Positions 11,866-24,487 of a DNA stretch of 64,000 nucleotides are shown in pieces. The position numbers and the translations under genes are program-made. The number at the start of each line of letters is the position of its first letter. Position 1 is the stretch's first letter. The stretch covers positions 13,991,736 through 14,055,735 of the forward strand of contig CM056742.1 of the NCBI GenBank assembly GCA_029851415.1, given 5' to 3'. The DNA is from Eretmocerus hayati. Taxonomy: Eukaryota > Arthropoda > Insecta > Hymenoptera > Aphelinidae. The notes beneath the pieces were generated by a model. That model was not told the origin of the DNA, did not search any database, and worked only from the letters and a program-made list of their open reading frames with translations.

Positions 11866-13654
11866 TTCAGAAAATCATCAGAAGTGTGACATTTTCCAAA
11901 GGCCTATGAGCTGTGATTTTGACTGAGTCGAGGTAAGGTCCGGTTAGGTCCTCTACAGCCCACATCAACCGTTGTTATTGTTAGATATCAGCGGTGGCAG
12001 ACGATGATCGGGCTTCCTGGGGGCTGTCGTGAGCTGTCACGCGGTATTCGGCGTGCAAATAAAAACAGAACCAGAAAATTCATTCGTTGGTACAACTAAA
12101 GAGATTGTAATAACTTTTTTCGTGTATCAGAAGAAAGAATCCAAGTGTTGGCAGTTCGAGTGACAATCCCGTTTCTTGAGACGACTATTCGTTCCTCAAT
12201 TTGAACAGCAGTGAATAAATGAGTACTCACCACAGTGATCATCATTCCTGAGCCTTGATCCGACTCAATAATCGAAACAGTCATCAACAAGGCAAGGCTC
12301 TGGCATTGACAACCAGATCTGAGCTTTTTGAGGTATGGGATCGTCTTTCTCGGACATCAGGTCATACGTACATACAGCATATAAAGTTAGCGTTACCCAA
12401 GGTTATGAAGTCATTTCCTTGAAAACAGGTCAGAGAAGAAAACCAGTTGATGTAAAAAACTTAGACGGAAGGCATGGGTCCACCAAACTTATTAAAAACG
12501 TCATTTCTACAAACAAATGAGATATCTCAGATTGGTTTTAAAACTTCTCGGATAGACCAAAATCTTGCTATTGATGCTAAGAATGTATTGATGCAGTTCA
12601 GAATGTCCCTGTCATGTGAAGGCCTGTAGATCAATTCAGCGCAAACTAGTGATACTGTTCAAAGTTCCAACTACAACATCTCAACATACTTGGTTGAAAT
12701 AGTGAGCACCGGTGAGTCTTAGAGCAGAAGTAAGGATTTGGATTTTGCAATAAGCTTCAATTTGCGTCTACTGAGATCCCTGTACTATAGAGGTATGAGT
12801 TTACATTCATTTATTTGAATCTGTTGAGAACTGACCTAGTTGTACTGCTTTGGGACAAAAATTGAGAAGTCAAATAATGAATTCCATAACTTCAATGATG
12901 TATCAGCTGATAAAATGCACACTTTGTTGTTATGTGTAGGCCTCTAAATCACATTTGATCAATCACCTTAGTCTATTCAAAATTTTAATCACCATATCTT
13001 GAAATTACCTGGCCAAAAGAGCGTGCCCGAAAGACATTTGGAGTAGAATTTAATCCTTGAATATTCCAATTGTGCTTGCTAGGATCCCTGGACTTCAGGG
13101 GGGTGATTTCATGTTCATTTGTTATAATCCTTCGAGAATTGATTCAGTTGCATCGGGCTTGTCTGGGGCTGAAATAATTTTTCGACTCAAATCACTCCTC
13201 GTGACGATTTTGGCCCGAAAAATCTATCTTTTGGCGGAATCACCCACACATTTAGCTCGAGTCATACCGCTCTAATATAGTACGACTTTGAAGTAACGAT
13301 TGGATCAACGATTTTATTGATCAGTTATCCATGGAAGATTCTGAAAAGATTATCGGATGTGTATCTATTAATATAAATTGATTTTTGCAATGAAAAAACC
13401 ATCCAACTCGAGTATCACCGTTCTAATGCCTAATCATTCAATCACTCCATGGCTTATGGTGGAAAAATACGTCATATGCTACAACGGAAACAACTGTAAC
13501 TTTGTACAACTCAAGGTTCGGGAAGCTTTATCGTTCGGTTGACAGGATGTGGATCCCTCAAAATTCTTTGAAATCGTTTCACAGGGTTGAATACTGATAG
13601 ATTATGACATGTAGGCTGACTTTGCTTCCTCTAAATAGGGAGTTTTCGTCCAAG
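11866..13654. other. Intergenic; nothing recognised
   Basis: No domain-bearing frame, RNA gene or clear repeat was identified. Confidence 0.3.
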
Positions 13655-16600
13655 CAAAAGGAGCTGTTGCAAATAAGCTCAAGTCCAAATCTGCTCCAGA
13701 GAATTTGGACTCCAGGTTGCACTGAAATGCGTGTTTTGGGTGTCTGAATATGCATATGAATTTTTTCCGCGTCAAACCAAAGCGTCTCCCAGTAGTGGGC
13801 AAAAAGGTGTCCCATTTAAAATACACGTGGAACGCACTTTCTAGCGTCCCTCTCAAAATTGGCCCAATGGACTATAACGGCTCCAATGAGGATTTGTTTT
13901 TGAACAGAAAATACAACTTTTAGGGGTTTTTTCATGGACAGGAAATGATGTGCTGGTACCGAAAAACCACTTGAGAGATGGAAAATGCGGATCTTTCACG
14001 CTAAAACCGGGGAATACTCGAACGGAGTGGGATTAATCGAAAAGTTGCAGAGGACCAAAGTTGTAGATTATGTTCTGAGCTTCCATTTGGCATCGGTTTT
14101 TTATGCATGTATTGGTTGGGGGTTCCCAAAAAACGACCAAAAGTCGTAAAAAACCATATTTATTGAATTTCTTGGCGATCTCGGGGTAAAAATGGACTGA
14201 CAAACTATCATATCTTGTAGATCTCATCAAAATACACATTTTTGGTTCCCATAATTTTTTCGAAAAAACGCACCAGATTCGAGTTTATAGCAAAAAAGTG
14301 CCGGAAATAGGCACTCTCCAACGTTCTCACGCAAAATACTCGAAAAACGCAAACGGAAACCCTATATAATAATTGCGTGAAAAGTTGCTCTTTTTCGTGT
14401 ACTTCAAAATGAGAAAAAAATTCATAGCGTTCCGATGTTCCTGCTTCGAGGAATATGCATTTTTATGCCAGATAACAAGTTTGAGTGGATAAATCCATGG
14501 TTCCAGCATGCTATATGCAATTCTACGTCAATGAGTCATACAACTACATCAATCGGACATGCAAAATCACCAATTTTCATCCACGATCATCATTCGGAGC
14601 TATATAAGGTTATGATAAGGATCGAATCTTTGAACACCAGGATTGTTGTCTTTCTCAAAACTTTTTCCAACTATGAGAATATTGTAGTGTACGAGACTAC
14701 GAAAATAACCATTCATGAGAACTCATACTCTATGGCTTGGATTGATATCACAAGTTGATGTCGAAAATTTTCAAACGAAAAAGACATCAGGTGGCTCATG
14801 GGGAGGATCTATTTGATCTGGAACAACTTCATTGTTGCCATCGATCGATTGCGAGCTGATGATCCTTATCATTTTAGTGTAACACTTTTTACAATACAAG
14901 TTGTCTTCGACTCCCCTAAATCTTTTCCTGTCTCTACCAATTGAATGACACTGTGCACACTCGAAGTTCTTATATTTGGCCATGATTTAAAGATGAGATT
15001 AGAAAGAGTGGTTAACGAGTCAGCCCACGAATACTGCTAACTAAGAATGCAGAAGAATTCAGCATTGCTCAAATATTGAAGAGACCAGACGTGAAACACT
15101 CTGACGACGTTCTCGTACTAACGATAAGCAGAACTCACGCGTGCGTGGCTCTCCGCAAGCTCCTGCATAGTACGAGGATGAAGAAGGGGGGACAGATCGA
15201 GGCACGTACACAGCTAGTCTCCAGGAATGCCATAACAGGAGGATATGGCAGAGCTTCCACGAGTGGTCAATTGTGAAGAGGATGTACAGAGGATCCCGAT
15301 CTAGCTCATTATGCCGCATTCACCAAATAAACTATCGACGAAACAAAATACTTCGCACCCCAGAATTAGATCATCGTCATACTGGGTATCTGCGATATAA
15401 GTTTGATTCATTGATTTGGATATTCGCAATATGCAAATAACATTAGAAAGGACTCCTTTATTCTGAGAAGAACGAGAAACGTCAATTCTCTCTCCCTGAC
15501 GAGATGGCATATGGTTCCCATTTGATTATTTGGAGAGCTTTGATTTTGAGAAAGAAAGGAGCCCTCTTAAGACATATCTCGCTATGATATCTGATTTTTT
15601 GGAACCCGCCAAAATTATGAGGACCACGGATGCGTATCCAGGAATGCGCATATTGGAGAAATCGTTTGAGCCTCAGTTGCGAGTGACTCGAGGTATTATG
15701 ATTTTTGGGCTATTTGCGATTTTTTTAGAGGGAGAAGGTTTGAATCGGGGATTCACATCTACCAACGTACGAATTCACACAATATCAACAGATTTTGGCA
15801 GCTGCGACTTCCGGGGAACCCATGTGCGTGCAAGCTTGCCAGTGTTGGGCCTTGACAAATGAGGAATTCCAATAGCACCGGAGAATTTTGATGGATGTGC
15901 CTAGTTTCCGGGATATTCTAGGGCTCTGAACGGTGATCGTGGATGAAAATTGGTGATTTTGCATGTCCGATTGATGTAGTTGTATGACTCATTGACGTAG
16001 AATTGCATATAGCATGCTGGAACCATGAATTTATCCACTCAAACTTGTTATCTGGCATAAAAATGCATATTCCTCGAAGCAGGAACATCGGAACGCTATG
16101 AATTTTTTTTTCATTTTGAAGTACACGAAAAAAAGCAACCTTTCACGCAATTATTATATAGGGTTTCCGTTTGCGTTTTTCGAGTATTTTGCGTGAGAAC
16201 GTTGGAGAGTGCCTATTTCCGGCACTTTTTCGCTATAAACTCGAATCTGGTGCGTTTTTTCGAAAAAATTATGGGAACCAAAAATGTGTATTTTGATGAG
16301 ATCTACAAGATATGATAGTTTGTCAGTCCATTTTTACCCCGAGATCGCCAAGAAATCCAATAAATATGGTTTTATACGATTTTTGGTCGTTTTTTGGGAA
16401 CCCCCAACCAATACATGCATAAAAAACCGATGCCAAATGGAAGCTTAGAACATAATCTACAACTTTAATCCTTCTGCAACTTCTCGATTAATCCCACTCC
16501 GTTCGAGTATTCCCCGGTTTTAGCGTGAAAGATCCGCATTTTCCATCTCTCAAGTGGTTTTTCGGTACCAGCACATCATTTCCCGTCCATGAAAAAACCC

Positions 16601-16863
16601 CTAAAAGTTGTATTTTCTGTTCAAGAACAAATCCTCATTGGAGCCGTTATAGTCCATTGGGCCAATTTTGAGAGGGACGCTAGAAAGTGCGTTCCACGTG
16701 TATTTTAAATGGGACACCTTTTTGCCCACTACTGGGAGACGCTTTGGTTTGACGCGGGAAAAATTCATATGCATATTCAGACACCCAAAACACGCATTCC
16801 AGTGCAACCTGGAGTCCAAATTCTCTGGAGCAGATTTGGCCTTATTTGCAACAGCTCCTTTTG
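13655..16863. mobile_element. 3.2-kb palindromic element with about 0.94-kb inverted arms
   Basis: Left arm 13655-14600 and right arm 15923-16863 are reverse complements at high identity; the outer ends are caaaaggagctgttgcaaat and its complement. The loop of about 1.3 kb (14601-15922) is unique sequence and holds the zinc-finger-like frame at 14771-14983. Reading frames within the arms are mirrored and look like shadows. No target-site duplication was recognised. It is likely a long-TIR DNA element, perhaps with captured loop DNA. Confidence 0.75.
14771..14983 (-). CDS. Small GATA-like CxxC-x18-CxxC zinc-finger protein, hypothetical
   Basis: This 70-codon frame starts at an ATG (complement of 14981-14983). 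It contains CAQC, then 18 residues rich in Arg/Lys (HSIGRDRKRFRGVEDNLY), then CKKC. The spacing and the LYCKKC ending resemble the GATA-type treble-clef finger, in which four cysteines hold one zinc and a basic loop contacts DNA. The C-terminal part is acidic and proline-rich (DQIDPPHEPPD). The frame sits inside the loop of the 13655-16863 palindrome, so it may be cargo of that element or the first exon of a longer gene. Function is not established; the small size and lack of other domains keep confidence modest. Confidence 0.4.
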   Translation of the reverse strand: MAKYKNFECAQCHSIGRDRKRFRGVEDNLYCKKCYTKMIRIISSQSIDGNNEVVPDQIDPPHEPPDVFFV

Positions 16864-17889
16864 TACAAATTTTCCGCTGGATCCAATATTTTCTTCAACA
16901 ATATCACGCTTATCTAGAATTATCGAAATTTTTCCTTTCTCTTTAGAGAAAGCAAAATGCTTGGACGATTCTCTTCATCTCGCCAAAATCTATCGATTGT
17001 ACGTAACACTTTCTCCTTTTACAGCTTCTCGAATCTGTTAGAGACTCATCTTCCTTCTCCTTTGTCCGTGTGTGAGTGTGCCTTGTTTTCTGCTGCACAA
17101 ACTTTATTTTCTACTATTCACCTGATGAACTTTTGGCTCCCTACAAATAGTAGAGAATGAAAAATGTGAGAGCCCAGTGGTTTGGCAGCTCCCGCCTCGA
17201 GTCATATTTGATTTATAGGCTTTTTAAAGCAAAATTGCTGATTTTTCGTCTTCTAATACATGAATATCTTTTTCTAACACATCCTGATCGGAAATTAGGT
17301 CACCTAACCTATGTTCTTCTGGGTTGATCTATCGATTGGTTGACACCGGAATTCTATTTAATCTCTATGGACCTCAAACTGTCGAAATAAAAAAATTAAA
17401 TTTCCACCAAAAACTGCATTGTAGTCATTTTCAAGCCCACTGCATCAAAATTCCGTCTCAACCAAACAATGAAGATTGTTGGAAAAACTGTAGGTGGCCG
17501 ATCCCTCTCTGAGATGCTTCCTTAGAAGAATAACTCAGAATATAGCGTGATTATCTCATCAATGTTCATTATTCCTCCATATCTTTCTTCACAACTCATT
17601 TATCTCACTTCAAATGACCAAAAGACAAACTTTTCTGGCATTCTGAAACGACTGGTTGATACCAACTTTCTTTAAATTCGTAAAATATCATTCAAACAGA
17701 GTTTTTCTCGAAATTTCCACCAAAAAAGTCCATTCTCATCATATTCAAACTATTTGTCCTAAAATTCGGTTTCAAGAAAACGATAGATATTGCTGAGAAG
17801 AAGATAGTTTTGAATTACTATATCCCTCTCAAGAGCTTCATTAGAAAGATATACGAAAATATAGGAAACCATCTCTTCTAATATCAATT
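16864..17889. other. Intergenic; nothing recognised
   Basis: No convincing coding, RNA or repeat feature was seen. Confidence 0.3.
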
Positions 17890-18790
17890 TTTCCCCTGAC
17901 GCACAGTGTGGCTTAAAATCGATTCCGGGACAAGACTTAGCCCGACGCGGATCTTCAACCGATCGAAATAGTTCAAACAGGATTCTTTTCGTATTTTTGC
18001 CACTCCACAAGATACCCCCCTGGGAATTTTGATTCGGGGAGCTCCGGAGTCACGGAATCGTATTGGTCGATCAGCCAGAAATCGTCTAAAATCGAGTCTT
18101 TTCTATCCTGGCGGCATTGTACGATTTTCTGGTTGGGCCCAAAAGACGTGTTTCTGGACCCACTTGATGGGACGAATACTCTTATTATCGTAGAACTCCG
18201 GTAATCTAGCTTTGAATCAGGATTTTTGGCTCAACTACCTTGGTGTTGAACCCCCATCATCAAAAACCGACTCTCTTCGATCCTGTCGGCAATGTCCGGG
18301 CCCGAATAATAAGTTAGAGATACACAATAGTATATTGATCACTTCCCTTGTCAAAGGAATGCGTATGCTTGATCCAAGAGCTTCAGAACCCTGCAATATC
18401 TTCCCCACCCACTTAGTACTAGAATATCCTCGATATCGACGACCTCTCGGAGTATACGTCAATGTATCCTCACAAAATGTTTCACCGAGGTGTCAACTTC
18501 CACCGCGAATGCTCTTCGGACACTCACACCCGGAATTGGGAACGATTGCAGCAAGAAGGAACTCCTTATCACTCGTCAGTACAAGCTGATATTTTTTGCT
18601 TTTGGTCTCAATCGCCCTCCAACACGATCCTGTGCCTCCAGATCTCCCCGAATCAAATTCTCCGGGAAAATATTTTGTAGAGTGGGGAAAAACAAAGAGG
18701 ATCCCGTTTGAGCTGTTTCAATCTGTTGCAAATTCGCGTGGCGCTGAATCTTGTCCCGAAATCGGTTTCCCGCCCCACCGTGTGACGGTG
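17890..18790. repeat. Old, diverged inverted repeat
   Basis: Arms at about 17890-18075 and 18612-18790 are reverse complements at roughly two-thirds to three-quarters identity, including cgggacaag / cttgtcccg and ggggagctccggag / its counterpart. Between the arms a second, direct similarity links about 18100-18140 with 18270-18308. It is probably a decayed palindromic transposon. Confidence 0.5.
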
Positions 18791-19279
18791 GTGATATTTG
18801 TTCTAGTTATCATCACCTAATGCCGTGAGAAAGTACTCTGCTAATTACTCCTAGCAGCGTATGTTGCTCCTCAAAAATGGCCCCAATTATCGTCTTTCCA
18901 GTCATCTTTATTGGAAAAAATGACAAACGACAGTTAGAACTAGAGTACGATGAAAATTCTCCGATCGTGTATTTCTCATTTCCTTGACTGACGGTCACTC
19001 TGTTGCTTTTCTAGCATCGAGGAAAGTTATTGGATAGCTGTTCCGGAAATGTGCAGTCACTAATCAACCAATGAAAGCCTCGTAACTCATCAGATCAGTC
19101 ATAATCTGCTTGGGTGGAGGAATACCTGTTCAATTGAGTAAATGCTCATCATCATTTTCTAAGAACTGACATCTTCTCAAAAAGGAATTCCAATTAAGAA
19201 GCCACGAGGAGATTCTGCACGTGGATCGTATATTTAATAACTCTTCTGAAAATTTCCAGATTTTCTAATTGAGACCATC
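18791..19279. other. Intergenic; nothing recognised
   Basis: No supported feature was seen. Confidence 0.3.
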
Positions 19280-20612
19280 GTGGCGAAGCATAACATGAAG
19301 CCTGACCAGAGAGCCCAATTTTCAGATGACAAGATTGTGGATATCGTAAAGGCTTACAATATATTCGACGGAGATGGCCATGTTCTGCCCCACAGAGATC
19401 AAATATTGCTGAAAATAATTACAAACAGTCCACTTCATGGAAAAATGACTGTCGCTGCCTTGCGTATTCGATTTAATCAATATCGAAATGACATAATCAA
19501 ATGCTTGCGCGAGCTTGCAGTCGGAGGCACGAATCACAACTCCTTAAGTCGAGAATGGGAAACATTCGGGGAGATATCATCAGAAGTTTCGTTCACGAGT
19601 CAAGCGACAAAGATGCAGAGTATGTACCCTCTCGCGAATCCAAACAGGCTTTGGAAGGTTCGGATTTCAATTGCACTATCAAGAATGAGGACTGGCTTTT
19701 CATCCGGCCAGTGAGAGTCTCGTACAAGAAGGACCAAAAAGAGTATCTCACTCTTCAAGACCCCTGGATTACGGTTTTCCGAAGAGCGATCTGGGAAGCA
19801 TCAAAATTACCTTATTTTTCCACATTCAAACACTGTATAGTAACAAAAAATAATGAATTGGATTATCTACGGATAGAAAGCACATATCGAGAGGTACATT
19901 GTGGTGCTCTCCTGGGAGGGACTTGCGCCAAGAAGCCGAAGCCAAGCTCCGACGTGATCGTCCGAGTATCCACCTATCAGACAACTCATTCCCCATTCCG
20001 CAAAGGATCAGATCAAAGGCTAAGCCAGTGACGGAATGAAGAAAGACCTGTTCAACGAAGAAGCTGCAGCTTTCTGTGATAGACGGTGAAACCAGCTCGT
20101 GGCGTTCAAAGATGTAAAATGTGCGATGGTTCCTACTGGACCTACTATCAGGACCATGCGTTATGAGGGTAAACGGGAGCTGTTGAATCTGAGATTGGAA
20201 CACGAATTCCTGTTGTTCATCGTACAGAAGATCCAACGAGGGAGTGGATTGGTTAAAGATTTATGTGCCAGCCCACCTCATTCATGGGATAAATAAGCAG
20301 GAAATCTCGTGGAACTCGTTCAATGGAGTTGAACCCTTCGTGACTATACTCTTGGATGCGTCTGGGAAGCTGACGCGGGAAGTGGATATGTTTAGACTTG
20401 AAACTGAGTATATTCTCTCATATGTAGTGGTGGTAAAAATCGGAGGGAGAGAAATAGTGATTGTCCAAATGGTTTCAGGAACACACGATGCTTTGTTCAT
20501 AAGGAAATGGCTTGAAACCATCTGGTATCCCCCTAAAGTCAAAGAACCGGAAGCTGCGGTGATGGATAACTCTGCGGCTTCACAAAATGCTGTTTGTATG
20601 GCTTTCAACTAG
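19280..20612 (+). pseudogene. Frameshifted MULE-like transposase relic
   Basis: Coding similarity is spread over several frames: about 19295-19714 (N-terminal segment), 19501-20031 (a CGALLGGTCAKKPKP then VSTYQTTH block, zinc-finger-like) and 20244-20612 (core). The core contains VTILLDASGKLTRE, then VQMVSGTHDALFIRKWLE and AAVMDNSAASQNAVCMAFN. That order (a hydrophobic strand with Asp, a Gln-Met-x-Ser block, then an Asp before Ala-rich residues) recalls the catalytic region of Mutator-like transposases abundant in insects and cnidarians. At least two frame changes and early stops mean no intact protein is made. Family assignment rests on motif memory and is moderate; inactivity is well supported. 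Confidence 0.5.
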
Positions 20613-21392
20613 GAGTCCGTGTTGCGAATCAAACGGGGCGCAGCGATGTTGAGGAATGGCAGGGTCGTTTCTCAAGGGGAGGAGGTCAGGGATGTGACTA
20701 TTCCAGTACACTTGCACCGAAAGTCTGTGGTTCCCGCCCCAATGCCGGGGCAAAAAATCCCGCATTGTCGCTCAGGGTAGAAAACGACTAGCATGCGCAT
20801 CAGTTTTTATGCCACGACCTCAGTCTGCTACAATGCATGCTTCAAGGTTCCTTAACCTGTACGGCGGTGCGGGATTTTCCCCCGAAATCGTTTCGGAAAC
20901 CATAAAATTTCGGTGGAAGTGTACTGAAACGAAAGTTACGCACTTCGGGTGGGAGGTAACCCATTGCCGCCACGGGCATGCTGCCCTTGCCTGTCGATTT
21001 GTGCAGCAACTTACCCTGGCCGCAACATGACACTTTCGGCCCCTCGCGGGCGCAAGCGCGTAATATACTCCTATATCCTGGATGTCCGGGATAATAGAGT
21101 CAGTTTTTCTACGTGGTTGGCGCTCCATGGCTCAGCAGATGCGTACTATTGCGTATCACTACCAATAGCAAGCTGTGCAACAGGTAATTGGGGCGAAGCC
21201 TCCTTGTTTACCGTGACTCAAACCAGCTCCTCCGCACCTTTATTTGGCGAAACTACCGAACCAACCCTTACCAAATTTTGCACACATGTTGGGGACATAC
21301 TCTAGAAGGCAAATCTCCAGAGTTATGCAGATTCATTGTCTGAAAATCGATTCATGAAGATGATTTGCGAAGATACGTAAATACTATAGCTT
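20613..21392. other. Flank of the transposase relic
   Basis: The region is somewhat more GC-rich than its surroundings (for example 20700-21060), perhaps the tail of the same element, but no motif could be followed past 20612. Confidence 0.3.
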
Positions 21393-22761
21393 TAAGAGTA
21401 ATTCCGCGCGAAAGCGGACCACGAATTGCAGAAATATCTTAGATTGTTTTTCTACTAATCTTAATCGATTCTATGGTCCAAAAAATGGACTTTTCACTCT
21501 CTATGGGGTCCAAAAAAAATTTTTCGTTTCCATGGGGAATATCTTTGTGATAGTGTTTTTAGGGAAAAATACCAATCTTTTTCAGTAAAATGGGTGTAGT
21601 TCCGACTCAAGGTAAGATACGACCACGCAAATAGTGGTATTCGAAAGGTCTTCCAAAAACTTATCGAAATATGTTTTGGAAAAATTTTTTTGAGGCTACG
21701 GACGCCCCCTATGAGCAAAAAGGTGGAAAACAGAAAAAATTCGATTCCTCAAAAACCTAATTTTTTAACGATCTGAGAATCCAGATTTTGATGTAAAATT
21801 GCGTGTTCTTCCAGAAAAAAGTGGTCCCGATCTGTGTTTTTGGGTTCTACGGTGTTTTTTCTACGTTTTATCAATATTCTCAGCCTTTTCGGTTAAAGAA
21901 TGGATCTTTCTGCGCATGCGCAGGAGTTACTGCTGAAACCTTTTTTAATGAAAAGCTGAGAAAATTTCCTTCAAAATGACTACCTGGCGAAGTTGATTCG
22001 ATGTACTGGGCCTAAAGTTAGAAGGTCTAAAGAATGATGATACTTCCACTCGAGTCACGATACTAATGGGGAATATGTGCAAGATCTGCATTTACCCCTC
22101 TTGAGGATGCTTGATCATTAATACGATGTAACTTTGGGCCGAGTACATCGAATTGACTTCGCCAGGTGGTCATTCTGAAGGAAATTTTCTCAGCTTTTCA
22201 ATAAGAAAGGTTTCAGCAGTCTAAATTCCTGCGCATGCGCAGAAAGATCCATTCTTCAACCGAAAAGGCTGAGAATATTGATAAAACGTAGAAAAAATAC
22301 CGCAGATCCCAAATACACAGATCGGGACCACTTTTTTCTGGAAGAACACGCAATTTTACATCAAAATATGGATTTTCAGATTTTTAAAAAATTAGGTTTT
22401 TGAGAAATCGAATTTTTTCTGTTTTCCACCTTTTTGCTCATAGGGGGCGTCCGTAGCCTCAACAAAATTTTTCCAAAACATATCTCGATAGATTTTTGAA
22501 AGATCTTTCGAATACCGCTATTTGCGTGGTCGTATATTACCTTGAGTCGGAACTACACCCATTTTACTGAAAAAAGATTGGTATTTTTTCCTAAAAACAC
22601 TATCACAAAGATATTCCCCATGGAAACAAAAAATATTTTTTTGGACCCCATAGAGAGTGAAAAGTCCATTTTTTGGACCATAGAATCGATTAAGAATAGT
22701 CGAAAAACAATCCGAGATATGTCTGCAATTCGTGGTCCGCTTTCGCGCGGAATTACTCTTA
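21393..22761. mobile_element. 1.37-kb near-complete palindrome
   Basis: Left arm 21393 to about 22040 and right arm about 22105-22761 are reverse complements at high identity, with only about 64 bp of spacer. The outer ends are taagagtaattccgcgcg and its complement. Features inside the arms include the self-complementary gcgcatgcgc and the pair ctgagaaaatttccttc. There is no coding capacity. A distant relative lies at 1-600. Confidence 0.75.
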
Positions 22762-23397
22762 TGTCATTATCGGCGTCTCCTCTTCCTCATCTTTGCGGCA
22801 CCATGTTACTCGCGATGTACACGTTCCGGCCTCATACCACCAGTTGACGACGGGTCTTGCTCGCTACAAGAATCTTAACCTTTTAGCACCGGATCTCGAC
22901 ACTGTAGAAAAGGTCATCGTTGGGTGTAAACGAATGAGATGGAAAACCCCGCGCCATTCCTTCATGGAATCCATGATGATCATTATCTCACTGTTTTTTT
23001 ACATTAATTCCTTCTACGATTCACTGCATGGAAACCGATGATCTATCTGCTTATGCAATATAATCTTTGACGTTGGAGAACAACGAGAAGGAGTTTCGCG
23101 TAAGGAGAGTACTCAAACATGCTTTGCCGACGTAAAATTACCACACGAGCACAACTCAGGGCTCCCTTTCGAACTTCCATGTCGGGATTTTTGTCCATGT
23201 CAAGAAAACCTCAGACTGAACAACCGGTCATTTCACATCTAACAAAGGGTCCTGACGCGCAAATAAGGACTCCGAAGTTGTTTGATGCGCGAATTTGTTT
23301 TATGAGAGATTCGTAATCTGGCCAATGAGACATTCCGACCCCAAAATGTTCATATAATGATGAGAACCCTTTGAGCTGTCATACATTTTTTCCCAAA
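22762..23397. other. Intergenic; nothing recognised
   Basis: No supported feature was seen. Confidence 0.3.
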
Positions 23398-23816
23398 CTT
23401 CATTTCACCCCGTTTTGTCCGCAAGCACGGACACACCCTAGTATACAGCACATTTATACATGATCGTAGAAAAACTCCACGTGTGCACAGCCCAGTTTCG
23501 TAAATTCAGTTCGACATTCTGATAGAGAGAGAAACTCGATGCCACCTGGTGGTGAGAGCCCCAAACACTGTATACAGAGTAGTTAATTGCAAGGCGGGGA
23601 TGGACTGGTATGGACTTTATATAGATATAGATATAGTAAGGAATGATTTGACTACAGCAAATCCATACCTAGTTAACTTTACTCGAGACTATAAATACCA
23701 GTCATGAGCAGAAACAGACGCCGAACACAGCTCCAACGTATGTCGGTAAAGTTGATTTACAATACTATATTTGTCCGTTCTGCGGACAAAACGGGGCGAA
23801 GCGAAGTCGTGGAATG
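23398..23816. mobile_element. Small MITE with ccccgttttgtccgc termini
   Basis: The left end at about 23398-23435 (cttcatttcaccccgttt then tgtccgca) is matched in inverse by 23777-23816 (tgcggacaaaacggggcg then aagcgaagt), giving an element of about 420 bp. The interior includes the gatata microsatellite at about 23620-23640. There is no coding capacity; the target-site duplication is not clear. Confidence 0.5.
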
Positions 23817-24045
23817 CCCGTGTCATTGTTTAAGGGGAGGGGGCATATGAGGTATGAAAATTGTCCGTTCTGATAGCTCAGACACTCAAAATGCAGAACA
23901 TAACCTCAAAACAGCAATGAATACATCTAAATACCTAATGTGAGGTTCACGAATACTCTTTTGATAAACATATCTGTGGCATGGGTACATATTTGGAGGT
24001 TTTATAGGCAGTTATCCACATTGAGACAATGACAGAGTCCATTGA

Positions 24046-24208
24046 GGCGATGCGGTCACCATGCAAGCTGAAAATCATTCCCATTCTTCTCCGATTCTCT
24101 TGCGATTCTGGCTAAACGACGAATTGACGAATATTTGTTGACATCTAACTTGAACTCTTTCACTCGTCGTTTAATCCAAATCGTAAGAGTATCAGAGAGG
24201 ACTGGAAA
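24046..24208. mobile_element. Partial TTAA-type MITE
   Basis: It begins ggcgatgcggtcacc, immediately after TTGA (a one-base variant of TTAA). It then continues into the same hairpin found in the complete copy at 43489-43869: ctccgattctcttgcgatt ... aatccaaatcgtaag. The right terminus is missing. Confidence 0.6.
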
Positions 24209-24473
24209 TCGATCCACCCCACCTTCAACAGCCAGCATATTCCACAACGCCGACCATACCAAGCCAATGTCTCAATTATTTGCTATCGGCCAAGACGTAC
24301 ATAACGCATCAGTCAATCATGCGTCCTCTTACGTCGTGAACCATTGTGTCTCCTCCTGATGCGTTACCATCACCTACGATCGAGCTGTCGAGGTCCCATG
24401 CCACACTACCCATTACGGACTCCCACCAAACGTTGACTTGTTCCACTGCTAAGTCTCGCAACGGTCTGGATGA
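24209..24473. other. Flank of the Penelope insertion
   Basis: No gene was recognised in the target sequence immediately left of the insertion. Confidence 0.3.
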
Positions 24474-24487
24474 ATTTACAAAGATTA
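24474..24487. repeat. Left target-site duplication (14 bp)
   Basis: ATTTACAAAGATTA here is repeated exactly at 42123-42136 on the other side of the compound Penelope insertion. Confidence 0.85.

Noticed and set aside
13602..13856. Mirrored 70-90-codon frames in the arms of the 13.6-16.9 kb palindrome
   Set aside because: Explained by the inverted repeat; no domain and frequent disruption.
14435..14758. 107-codon plus-strand frame overlapping the palindrome inner arm
   Set aside because: No recognisable domain, and most of it lies in non-coding repeat sequence.
18212..18589. 125-codon frame between arms of the 17.9-18.8 kb repeat
   Set aside because: Proline/serine-rich chance frame without start context or family.
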